Shown here: positions 1 through 5,588 of the stretch, one piece after another
How positions within the stretch are numbered: position 1 is the first letter of the stretch
Layout of the letters: each line of letters opens with the position of its first letter
The notes under the pieces: model-generated
Databases searched by the model: none
Told to the model about the DNA's origin: nothing
The model's input: only the letters and a program-made list of their open reading frames with translations
Origin: Sphingobacteriaceae bacterium
GTDB taxonomy: Bacteria; Bacteroidota; Bacteroidia; Sphingobacteriales; Sphingobacteriaceae
Direction: 5' to 3'
Length of the DNA: 9,118 nt
Assembly (NCBI GenBank): GCA_947460275.1
Contig: CANHHZ010000078.1
Location: 1-9,118 of the forward strand
Position numbers and translations under genes: made by a program

Positions 1-357
1 GTTAATTTCTCTGAGCTTTCTTCGGCTCAACAAGCCGAAAAAAGCAGCGACCTTAGGGCTCGTGTAATGAAAGCCAGAGCAGTACAAGACCAACGCTTTG
101 CCGACAACGAAAACTTGCATTTTAACGCACAAATGAGTCCAAATATGGTGCGCCAAATTTGTGTCATTAACCCAACCGGACAAGCGCTCATTAAACAAGC
201 CATGGAAAAATTAGGTTTATCGGCCCGTGCCTACGATCGTATTTTAAAAGTTTCCCGCACTATTGCCGATTTGGCCGCTAGCGAAAACATTGAGATAGAA
301 CACCTGGCCGAAGCCATACATTACCGCAGTTTAGATAGAGATAGTTGGGCGGGGTAG
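1..357 (+). CDS. yifB: YifB/ComM-family AAA+ ATPase (Mg-chelatase-like), C-terminal fragment
   Basis: The reading frame is open from the first base and ends in TAG at 355-357, giving the last 118 residues of a protein that begins before the window. The segment matches the C-terminal domain of YifB/ComM proteins: an arginine-rich helix (RARVMKARAVQDQRF), then LSARAYDRILKVSRTIADLAAS and a final helix with IEIEHLAEAIHYRSLDR. The AAA+ Walker motifs would lie upstream, outside the window. In the family, ComM is a hexameric helicase that promotes branch migration during natural transformation; the role in Bacteroidota is less certain. The ATG at 67 is internal, not a start. The stop is followed by 23 nt and then REP-like palindrome 1, which may help end transcription. 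Confidence 0.9.
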   Translation, partial: VNFSELSSAQQAEKSSDLRARVMKARAVQDQRFADNENLHFNAQMSPNMVRQICVINPTGQALIKQAMEKLGLSARAYDRILKVSRTIADLAASENIEIEHLAEAIHYRSLDRDSWAG

Positions 358-380
358 TTTACGAAAAATTCCATCCATTG

Positions 381-418
381 CTAGCGCACGCGTGCAGCGT
401 GTGCTATTAGCTTAAACT
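381..418 (+). repeat. REP-like palindrome, copy 1
   Basis: A GC-rich imperfect hairpin stands in an AT-rich gap. TAGCGCACGC (382-391) pairs with GCGTGTGCTA (397-406), with one G-T wobble. The closing base pair next to the loop is lost because base 396 is A where copy 3 has C. The hairpin is followed by TTAGCTTAAACT, which is also present after copy 3. The foot of the stem is preceded by C, so the 5' tetranucleotide reads CTAG, in the place where known REPs carry a conserved tetranucleotide. It sits 31 nt before the RAYT start codon and 23 nt after the yifB stop, so it could also affect transcription between the two genes. Confidence 0.75.
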
Positions 419-448
419 GCATAAAGCATGCTATTTACACGATAATCT

Positions 449-994
449 ATGAGCAGAAAATATAAGTTTTTAAACAAAGAGGGGTTGTACTTTGTAAGTT
501 TCGCAACTGTAAATTGGATAGATGTATTTGTTAGAGAGGCTTATAGCAATATTATCGTTGAAAGTTTAAACTATTGCATTGAACAAAAAGGAATGGAAGT
601 ATATTGTTGGTGTATTATGCCTAGCCACATTCATTTAATATTTAGGGCAAAAGCAAACAATCCAGATGTTTTGCTTGGAAGATTTAAGGAATACACCTCA
701 AAGAAACTTGTAAAGACCATACAAGAAAACCAAATAGAAAGCAGAAAAGAATGGATGCTATGGCTGTTTGAGCGGGCTGCCTTAAAGAGCAGTAATGTAA
801 ATGCTAAACAGTTTTGGCAACACAACAACAAGCCAATAGAATTATGGAGCCCAGCAGTTATTGAACAAAAAGCAGATTACATCCATCAAAACCCGGTTGT
901 TGCAGGCTTTACAACAAAAGGACGCCATTGGAAATATAGTAGCGCAATAGATTACAGCGGAGGCAAAGGTTTAGTTAACATTGAATATTTATAG
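449..994 (+). CDS. REP-associated tyrosine transposase (RAYT), Y1/HUH family
   Basis: This 181-residue protein belongs to the Y1 transposase superfamily (IS200-like), REP-associated branch. The HUH metal-binding pair is H60-I-H62 in CIMPSHIHLIF. The likely nucleophile is Y144 in KADYIHQNPVVAG, the DYI..NPV signature of RAYTs (in E. coli TnpA-REP, as I recall it, the catalytic Tyr lies in the same motif). It ends with the usual YSSAIDY stretch (163-169). Family members cut and rejoin single-stranded REP DNA. Frame and catalytic residues are intact, so there is no sign of decay. The H62-Y144 distance is larger than I recall for the E. coli enzyme, owing to a segment around residues 95-135 (ERAALKSSNVNAKQFW). 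ATG 449 gives the full N-terminal KYKFLNKEGLYFVSFAT strand; no Shine-Dalgarno site is seen. Its three palindromes flank it. No second transposase or accessory gene is present, and domestication is possible. Confidence 0.9.
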   Translation: MSRKYKFLNKEGLYFVSFATVNWIDVFVREAYSNIIVESLNYCIEQKGMEVYCWCIMPSHIHLIFRAKANNPDVLLGRFKEYTSKKLVKTIQENQIESRKEWMLWLFERAALKSSNVNAKQFWQHNNKPIELWSPAVIEQKADYIHQNPVVAGFTTKGRHWKYSSAIDYSGGKGLVNIEYL

Positions 995-1004
995 CTTTAT
1001 TGAG

Positions 1005-1037
1005 TAATGGGCACACGCGGCACGCGTGCGCCAGCGA
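1005..1037 (-). repeat. REP-like palindrome, copy 2 (inverted)
   Basis: The core GCACACGCGGCACGCGTGCG (1011-1030) is the exact reverse complement of 1107-1126 in copy 3. Read on the minus strand, the foot of the stem is CTGG instead of CTAG, and the flanks differ from copies 1 and 3 except for a short TAAT (1005-1008). It begins 16 nt after the RAYT stop. Together with copy 3 it forms an inverted pair, and together with copy 1 it brackets the transposase gene. As RNA it would fold into a GC-rich hairpin, but no T-run follows it, so a role as a terminator is uncertain. Confidence 0.75.
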
Positions 1038-1102
1038 GGGGATTTTAAATTGTTTAGAAAATATTTTTACTTATATCCGCATTAAGAGCTTAAAATGCTT
1101 AG

Positions 1103-1140
1103 CTAGCGCACGCGTGCCGCGTGTGCTATTAGCTTAAACT
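1103..1140 (+). repeat. REP-like palindrome, copy 3
   Basis: This is the best-formed copy. TAGCGCACGCG (1104-1114) pairs with CGCGTGTGCTA (1118-1128) over 11 bp with one G-T wobble and a TGC loop (1115-1117). A further AGC/GCT pairing (1101-1103 with 1132-1134) is possible across a TTA bulge. It matches copy 1 at 37 of 38 positions, including the trailing TTAGCTTAAACT. The last two bases, 1139-1140, are also part of the stop codon of the minus-strand gene that ends at 1139. Confidence 0.75.
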
Positions 1141-1363
1141 ACCCCTCCCGATACCTATCAATCAATCTACCAATATCCTCTACTTCTTTGTTTTCTTCAA
1201 CAATGGGTAAATCGGTTTTGTAGTCGATGCGCATCCATTTGTTGTTTTTGTTTTTGAGGATTTGGGTATATTCTATCCCTCCCTTAAAAATAGTGTAAGT
1301 ATCCTCTTCGGGTATGATTTCGTAAACCGTGCCGTTAACCTTAATGTAGAAGCTATCGTCCAT
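1139..1363 (-). CDS. Small hypothetical protein, tandem paralogue of its upstream neighbour
   Basis: I do not recognise a named family. ATG 1363 gives 74 residues beginning MDDSFYIKVNGTVYEIIPE. I prefer it to the more upstream in-frame start at 1411 because it lies one base after the previous gene's stop (TAA-T-ATG), because the paralogue's similarity begins here, and because the extra upstream residues (SKTQKSKKKK) look like out-of-frame sequence. The protein is small, charged and without signal peptide or membrane segment: a beta-rich front (EDTYTIFKGGIEYTQI, W55) and a helical end (EVEDIGRLIDRYREG). By eye about 30 of 70 aligned residues match the protein at 1365-1616, so the pair is a tandem duplication. 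It lacks the acidic tail of its sibling, and its TAG stop straddles the edge of REP copy 3. Confidence 0.75.
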   Translation of the reverse strand: MDDSFYIKVNGTVYEIIPEEDTYTIFKGGIEYTQILKNKNNKWMRIDYKTDLPIVEENKEVEDIGRLIDRYREG

Positions 1364-1364
1364 A

Positions 1365-1616
1365 TTAAATTTCTTCTTCTTCGACTTCTGGGTTTTCGAG
1401 ATAGGTCTCAATCAACTGGCCAATTTGGTGCACTTCGGCATCATAATCAAAAAGTGGCAGGGCGGTTTCCTTGTCAAATTTTATCCATTGTTGCCCGCTG
1501 TCTTTTTGGATTTGGAGATATTCTTTTCCGTCCTTAAATACTACGTAAGTGTCGTTTCCTTCAGGAAAAATGGCATAATTAATTTCGCCTATTTCAATGT
1601 CAAACGGTTGTTGCAT
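1365..1616 (-). CDS. Small hypothetical protein, translationally coupled to the TlpA-like gene
   Basis: This 83-residue protein of unknown function runs MQQPFDIEIGEINYAIFPEG, then TYVVFKDGKEYLQIQKDSGQQWIKFD, then a helix EVHQIGQLIETYLENPEVEEEEI. It has no signal peptide, transmembrane stretch or cysteine, so it should be cytoplasmic and acidic. The start ATG (1616-1614) shares its A with the TAA stop (1618-1616) of the thioredoxin-like gene, the TAATG arrangement typical of translational coupling. Its own stop is one base before the start of its paralogue. The conserved core (DTY..FK.G.EY.QI.K....W...D..T.LP) is shared by both copies, which supports both as real genes. A link to thiol chemistry is only suggested by position, since neither protein has a Cys motif. 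Confidence 0.8.
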   Translation of the reverse strand: MQQPFDIEIGEINYAIFPEGNDTYVVFKDGKEYLQIQKDSGQQWIKFDKETALPLFDYDAEVHQIGQLIETYLENPEVEEEEI

Positions 1617-2197
1617 TAGTTTTTTAGTGCTTTTAATTGGTTAATAAAATTGATAAACTTATCGCTGGCGTAATTTGCGGCGCCCACTTCTTTAAACGAC
1701 AAGCGGCCTTTTTTGTCCAGTACCACGGTTGTAGGCAACGACCCTGCAAACAGGGTTTCAGGTATGCTGCTGGCTATGTTGTAAACTGGCAATTGGTAGC
1801 CTTTTCTGTCCATATAAGCTTGTGCTTTGGCAAAATCGCTGTCGGCATCTACCAAAATAAACACCACTTCGCTGTCGTTTTTAAATTGCTGGTGCAGTTT
1901 GTTTACCGATGGCATTTCGGCCAGGCAAGGGGGGCACCAAGTAGCCCAAAAGTTTAAAAAAACTACTTTGCCATTTAAATCGGCTAAGCTTAGCGTATTT
2001 CTCTTGGCATCTTTAAACTTGATGGCCGATAAATCTTGTATCGCTTGCTGTTTTGGCTGTTCAATAGCGGGCTTAAACAAGCCAACTTGCATTAAACCCT
2101 GTATCAACAAGGCTTTGGCCGATGGCACAAAAATAAATACCGCCAACAGGGCGATAAACAAGAAATTTAAAATTCTTTTTTTGGTTAGTGTTTTCAT
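1616..2197 (-). CDS. TlpA/ResA-like membrane-anchored thioredoxin-fold protein
   Basis: ATG 2197 gives 193 residues; the longer frame would need a TTG at 2215 and adds nothing conserved. An N-terminal hydrophobic segment (about 9-31, after MKTLTKKR) is a signal anchor or signal peptide with no lipobox, placing the domain outside the cytoplasmic membrane. The thioredoxin fold follows: GKVVFLNFWATWCPPCLAEMP with the C88-P-P-C91 redox centre, VVFILVDAD, and the cis-proline loop SLPTTVVLDKKG (P155). Family members (TlpA, ResA, CcmG) reduce periplasmic disulfides, often for cytochrome c maturation or as peroxiredoxin-like helpers. No cytochrome gene is nearby, so the substrate is unknown. The gene lies 52 nt after the metallophosphoesterase and overlaps the next small gene by one base, so the group is probably one operon. 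Confidence 0.88.
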   Translation of the reverse strand: MKTLTKKRILNFLFIALLAVFIFVPSAKALLIQGLMQVGLFKPAIEQPKQQAIQDLSAIKFKDAKRNTLSLADLNGKVVFLNFWATWCPPCLAEMPSVNKLHQQFKNDSEVVFILVDADSDFAKAQAYMDRKGYQLPVYNIASSIPETLFAGSLPTTVVLDKKGRLSFKEVGAANYASDKFINFINQLKALKN

Positions 2198-2249
2198 AGT
2201 TTCTAATCTAAACAAACTTAACTTAAAACGTTTAACTTACAACTTTAAA

Positions 2250-3470
2250 CTAACTTCTCTTAAGTTCTATCACGGTAATTTCTGGCCAAATGCCAATTCG
2301 TCCCGAATAACCCAAAAACCCAAAACCGCGGTTGATGTTTAAAACGCTTCCGTTTTCTTTTTTAATGCCCGCCCAATGTTTGTATCTGTATTTTACAGGA
2401 CTCCATTTAATGCCAAAAGCTTCTATGCCAAACTGCATGCCGTGGGTATGGCCCGATAAGGTTAAATGAATATTGGTTTTGTGGTTTTTTACTTTGGCCT
2501 CCCAATGCGATGGATCGTGAGATAACAAAATTTTAAACTTTTCGTCGGCTACGTTTTGCAATGCTTTTTCTAAATCGCCACGTTCGCCAAAGCCTATACC
2601 CCAATTTTCTATCCCCGCCAAAACTACTTTTTCGCCGTCTTTTTGCAGTTCAATATGTTCGTCTAACAACAAACGGAATCCCAAATTTTGATGAAATGCT
2701 TTTAGCCTATCAAGGTTTTGGTTTTTAGCTTCTGCCGAAGGCCATTTTACGTAATCGCCATAATCATGGTTGCCCAAAACGGAGAACTGCCCATAAGGGG
2801 CTTTAATTTGCGAAAATTGGCCAATCCAAGGTTCAATCTCTTCGGCTTTGTTGTTTACCAAATCGCCAGTAAAAACAAATACATCCGATTGTTGCGCATT
2901 AATCATGTCAATTCCCTTTTGTACCGCCTTTGGATTGGTAAAACTGCCTGCATGCACATCAGATATTTGGGTAATGGTAAACCCGTCGAAAGCTTGAGGC
3001 AAATCATCAAAAAACAACTGGTGTTTTATTACTCTGTAAGCATATTTTCCCCGCAGCATACCATATAAAAACAATAAAACGGCAAACAGGGCAAGGGTTA
3101 GGCCAAAGCTTAGCCAATATTGGTTACGAGCAGGCACCACAAAGTGATGATTGCTAATGTAATTGAAAAAACCTGCAAAAGGACGGTAAATATCGCCTAG
3201 CAATAAAATCAGTACAAACAAAATTTCGCTGATAAAAAGGATTAAGAAGATATGGGTATTCCACTTAAAAAACTTATCCATTCCCTTGGTAGGCACACGC
3301 AGCAAGGCAAAAATTAAAGACAACAATAATATTGCTATTGAGCCCCAAAAAATTGGTTGCAAATGTGGTGAGGTAAAAATAATTTGCAAGCCCTTTAGCA
3401 CGTAAGTATTGAGCAATAAAAACAGCAAAATAATTGCGGTAAAAGGCACTAGTGGAGATTTTCTTTGCAT
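2250..3470 (-). CDS. Membrane-anchored calcineurin-like metallophosphoesterase (YkuE/YaeI type)
   Basis: 406 residues. The N-terminal part carries four hydrophobic segments at roughly 9-30, 40-58, 74-93 and 119-139. The C-terminal catalytic domain has the full metallophosphoesterase signature: D171-x-H173 (ISDVHAG), G202-D203 (FTGDLVNN), G233-N-H-D236, H318 (LLSHDP) and G340-H-T-H343 (LSGHTHGMQFG). These ligate a dinuclear metal centre. The ending (NINRGFGFLGYSGRIGIWPEITVIELK) is characteristic of the YkuE/YaeI group, some of which act on UDP-diacylglucosamine or other lipid-linked phosphoesters. The substrate here cannot be read from sequence. ATG 3470 follows the htpG terminator closely. 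The gene heads a probable four-gene minus-strand unit with the thioredoxin-like protein and two small proteins. Confidence 0.9.
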   Translation of the reverse strand: MQRKSPLVPFTAIILLFLLLNTYVLKGLQIIFTSPHLQPIFWGSIAILLLSLIFALLRVPTKGMDKFFKWNTHIFLILFISEILFVLILLLGDIYRPFAGFFNYISNHHFVVPARNQYWLSFGLTLALFAVLLFLYGMLRGKYAYRVIKHQLFFDDLPQAFDGFTITQISDVHAGSFTNPKAVQKGIDMINAQQSDVFVFTGDLVNNKAEEIEPWIGQFSQIKAPYGQFSVLGNHDYGDYVKWPSAEAKNQNLDRLKAFHQNLGFRLLLDEHIELQKDGEKVVLAGIENWGIGFGERGDLEKALQNVADEKFKILLSHDPSHWEAKVKNHKTNIHLTLSGHTHGMQFGIEAFGIKWSPVKYRYKHWAGIKKENGSVLNINRGFGFLGYSGRIGIWPEITVIELKRS

Positions 3471-3481
3471 GCGTTTAAATT

Positions 3482-3545
3482 AAAAAATCCGTCATGTTTG
3501 CTTTGTAGGAAATCTAAAGATATTCCTTTTGCCAACATGACGGAT
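3482..3545 (-). terminator. Intrinsic terminator of htpG with nested hairpin
   Basis: On the minus strand, 12 bp are perfectly complementary: ATCCGTCATGTT (3487-3498) and AACATGACGGAT (3534-3545). They are immediately followed by a run of six Ts (complement of 3482-3487). The enclosed sequence contains a second, near-perfect hairpin: AGGAAATCT (3507-3515) against AGATATTCCT (3518-3527) with one bulged base. It begins 20 nt after the htpG stop and ends 11 nt before the start of the metallophosphoesterase gene. The T-run lies only on the minus-strand exit side, so it should stop htpG transcription and separate it from the next unit. Confidence 0.8.
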
Positions 3546-3565
3546 ATAAAATTGGTTGTTAATTC

Positions 3566-5452
3566 TTAAATCAATTCTACACTTCGACTTACAAAAGCCG
3601 TTAGCTCGGCTCCAGTTAGCATCCCTTGCGATAGCAAAGCCAAATCAATGGCCTGTTTGGCAAACTTATTTTGTTCTTCCTCGTTGGTAGAAGCCAAAAT
3701 TTTGCTTACCAATTTATGGTTGCCGTTAATGGCTACTTTGTAACTATCGGGCATGTTGCCGTAAAAGCTCATGCCACCTCCCATTTTGGCCATGTCTTTC
3801 ATGCGACGCATAAACTCGTCCATGGTAATGGTTACCGGCGCATCATCAGGGTTTAAGGCCACCACCTCTACGCTAAAGTTTGGTTTGCCCACTGCTTTTT
3901 CGAAAATGGTTTTAACGTTTGTGCTTTGCTCTTCGCTTAACACAGACTCTAAAGCCTCGTCTTTTTCTATCAACTGGTTGGCCACGCTAGCATCAACACG
4001 TTTCAACTGTGTTTTTTCTAGCTTTTGCTCTAAACTGCTTACAAAATGAGCATCAATTGGCGTGTTCATTACCAACACATCATAGTCTCTTTTCTCGGCA
4101 GCCTGTATAAATCCGTCTTGCTTATCTAAGTCGGTAGTGTACAAATAAACTACATTCCCGTTCTTATCGGTTTGTATTGGCGCAACTTTTTCTTTGTATT
4201 CTTCAAAAGTAAAGTTTTCGCCTTTGGTGTTGGTAAGCAGAGCGAAGTCTTTGGCTTTGTCGTAAAACTTCTCTTCGCTAATCATTCCGTATTTAACGAA
4301 CAAACCAATGTTGCTCCATTTTTCTTCGTAAGCTTTACGGTCTTTGTTGTACAGTTCGGCCAATTTATCGGCTACTTTTTTGGTAATGTAGCTGTTAATT
4401 TTTTTCACGTTGCTATCAGCCTGTAAAAAGCTTCTCGACACATTAAGTGGGATGTCTGGCGAGTCTATCACCCCGTGCAACAACATTAAAAACTCTGGTA
4501 CAATGTCTTTTACCTCGTCGGTAATAAACACTTGGCGACTAAACAACTTGATTTTGTTGCGTTGCATGTCGAAATCTTCTTTCACCTTAGGAAAATACAA
4601 AACTCCCGTTAGGTTAAAAGGATAATCTACGTTGAGGTGTATCCAAAACAATGGATCTTCAGAAAAAGGATACAATTGCTTGTAAAAATCTAAATAATCC
4701 TCGTCTGACAAATCTGCAGGTGCTTTGGTCCAAATTGGGTTGGTGGTGTTAATGATGTTCGCCACCTCAACCGATTTGTATTTGGTTTTTCCTTCTTCGT
4801 CTTTGCCATCTTCTTGTTGATTGGTTTTGGTACCAAACTGAATTGGAACAGGTAAAAACTTAGCGTACTTATCTAATATTTCTTGTAGTTTTTGTTCGCT
4901 TAAAAACTCTTCCGATTCGGTATTAACGTGCAAAATAATGCTAGTACCGCGGGTTGTTCTATTGCCATCGGCAATTTCAAATTCGGTGCTGCCATCACAA
5001 GTCCATTTTGCAGGTGTGGCGCCCTCTTGGTAAGATAGCGTTTGAATTTCAACCAAATCGGCCACCATAAATGCCGAATAAAAGCCTAAACCAAATTTAC
5101 CGATGATTTCGTTGGCATCTTTGGCGTCTTTAAACTTCTCAACAAACTCGCTAGCTCCTGAAAAAGCCACTTGGTTGATGTATTTTTTAATTTCTTCGGC
5201 TGTCATGCCCAACCCATTATCGCTAATGGTAATGGTTTTTGCCGCAGCATCTAAGCTTACTTCCACCAAAGGTTCGCCAAGCTCGCCATTGTATTGGCCT
5301 AGCGCCGATAAACGTTTAATTTTTTGAACCGCATCAACTGCGTTAGAAACTAATTCCCTTAAAAAAATTTCATTGTCCGAATACAGGAATTTCTTGATGA
5401 TTGGGAAAATGTTTTCTGTGTGAATGGAAATACTTCCTTTTTCTGTTGCCAT
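3566..5452 (-). CDS. htpG: Molecular chaperone HtpG (Hsp90)
   Basis: 628 residues, the normal length for bacterial Hsp90. The GHKL ATPase domain has E33 (the catalytic acid) and N37 in FLRELVSNAVDA, D78 in ISDNGLGM, the lid motif GKFGLGFYS (118-126) and the RGT strand (168-170). The middle domain contains the gamma-phosphate arginine R340 in PLNVSRSFLQ. The C-terminal dimerisation domain follows, with a Met/Gly-rich stretch (MRRMKDMAKMGGGMSF) as its client-binding helix. It has no MEEVD tail, as expected for bacteria. It is a cytoplasmic ATP-driven chaperone that works with DnaK on near-native clients. The NAVDA in place of the enterobacterial NASDA is common in this phylum. The gene stands alone, ended by the hairpin at 3482-3545, with a candidate sigma-54-like promoter upstream (5489-5505). 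Confidence 0.97.
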   Translation of the reverse strand: MATEKGSISIHTENIFPIIKKFLYSDNEIFLRELVSNAVDAVQKIKRLSALGQYNGELGEPLVEVSLDAAAKTITISDNGLGMTAEEIKKYINQVAFSGASEFVEKFKDAKDANEIIGKFGLGFYSAFMVADLVEIQTLSYQEGATPAKWTCDGSTEFEIADGNRTTRGTSIILHVNTESEEFLSEQKLQEILDKYAKFLPVPIQFGTKTNQQEDGKDEEGKTKYKSVEVANIINTTNPIWTKAPADLSDEDYLDFYKQLYPFSEDPLFWIHLNVDYPFNLTGVLYFPKVKEDFDMQRNKIKLFSRQVFITDEVKDIVPEFLMLLHGVIDSPDIPLNVSRSFLQADSNVKKINSYITKKVADKLAELYNKDRKAYEEKWSNIGLFVKYGMISEEKFYDKAKDFALLTNTKGENFTFEEYKEKVAPIQTDKNGNVVYLYTTDLDKQDGFIQAAEKRDYDVLVMNTPIDAHFVSSLEQKLEKTQLKRVDASVANQLIEKDEALESVLSEEQSTNVKTIFEKAVGKPNFSVEVVALNPDDAPVTITMDEFMRRMKDMAKMGGGMSFYGNMPDSYKVAINGNHKLVSKILASTNEEEQNKFAKQAIDLALLSQGMLTGAELTAFVSRSVELI

Positions 5453-5488
5453 AATTAGTTTATAATTTTTTTGATTACACCTATGCTT

Positions 5489-5505
5489 ATCAATGCTTGT
5501 TCCAA
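5489..5505 (-). promoter_or_regulatory. Candidate sigma-54-type -24/-12 promoter of htpG
   Basis: Read on the minus strand the sequence is TTGGAAC-N5-TTGAT, against the sigma-54 consensus TGGCAC-N5-TTGCW. The -24 GG and the -12 G are separated by exactly 10 nt, but the usual -12 C is A here. A start site about 12 nt downstream (near 5477) would give a leader of roughly 25 nt. No TAnnTTTG box lies upstream of htpG on this strand; the nearest is AAATTTTG, one mismatch, further away. Two ATGCTT hexamers exactly 10 bp apart (5483-5488 and 5493-5498) overlap the motif. Confidence 0.4.
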
Positions 5506-5517
5506 AATGTTTTTTAA

Positions 5518-5528
5518 GTCAAAATGAC
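5518..5528. promoter_or_regulatory. Inverted repeat GTCA-N3-TGAC upstream of htpG
   Basis: GTCA (5518-5521) and TGAC (5525-5528) are separated by AAA. The dyad lies 13 nt upstream of the sigma-54-like motif, centred about 46 nt before the expected htpG start site and about 50 nt before the TATCTTTG box of the opposite gene. It could be a binding site for a stress regulator or activator. The arms are short, so chance occurrence cannot be excluded. Confidence 0.3.
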
Positions 5529-5573
5529 AGCGTTAATGTGTTCTTCAGGCACAAAATTTAAGGTAAGTATTTG

Positions 5574-5581
5574 TATCTTTG
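5574..5581 (+). promoter_or_regulatory. Bacteroidota -7 box (TATCTTTG) of the M16 peptidase gene
   Basis: TATCTTTG is an exact match to TAnnTTTG, the -7 element recognised by the primary sigma factor of Bacteroidota. It ends seven bases before the ATG at 5589, so the transcript should have almost no 5' leader. No clear TTG -33 element is seen at the usual 17-23 nt upstream. The box decides the start choice: the in-frame TTG at 5571 lies before the expected transcription start. Confidence 0.65.
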
Positions 5582-5588
5582 TCCATTA

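Larger units (their letters stand above)
381..1140. mobile_element. RAYT transposase gene with three flanking REP-like palindromes (REP/RAYT module)
   Basis: The unit holds one Y1 transposase gene of the REP-associated class (449-994) with one palindrome copy upstream (381-418) and two copies downstream (copy 2 inverted at about 1005-1037, copy 3 direct at 1103-1140). Copies 1 and 3 are direct repeats with 37 of 38 positions identical. The 20-nt core of copy 2 (1011-1030) is the exact reverse complement of 1107-1126 in copy 3. In known systems, RAYT proteins are chromosomal single-copy HUH enzymes that act on REP hairpins instead of on classical IS ends. That this enzyme acts on these palindromes is inferred from their placement. 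The outer limits are the ends of the shared sequence and have not been tested against an empty site. Confidence 0.6.

Noticed and set aside
381..1140. CRISPR array or classical IS element
   Set aside because: The three repeats differ in orientation and spacing, which excludes a CRISPR array. There are no terminal inverted repeats or target-site duplications of a DDE-type IS, and the transposase is of the Y1/REP class.
1139..1411. Longer form of the second small protein starting at 1411 (90 residues)
   Set aside because: The extra 16 residues overlap the upstream gene and look like frame-shifted lysine-rich sequence. Paralogue alignment and the TAA-T-ATG junction place the start at 1363.
1262..1619. 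Plus-strand open frames across the small-protein genes
   Set aside because: They are antisense shadows of two paralogous genes supported by mutual similarity and coupled starts, and the translations have no recognisable features.
2198..2215. TTG start at 2215 for the TlpA-like protein
   Set aside because: It adds only MFRLET before a typical MKTLTKKR signal-anchor start, so the ATG at 2197 is the better choice.
2219..2240. AT-rich near-palindrome around AAAACGTTTAA between phosphoesterase and thioredoxin genes
   Set aside because: The arms are only about 5 nt of A/T bases, without a T-run or a promoter box, so it cannot be distinguished from background.
3292..3300. GCACACGC inside the metallophosphoesterase gene as a fourth REP copy
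   Set aside because: Only eight bases match and there is no paired arm, so it reads as coding sequence and chance.
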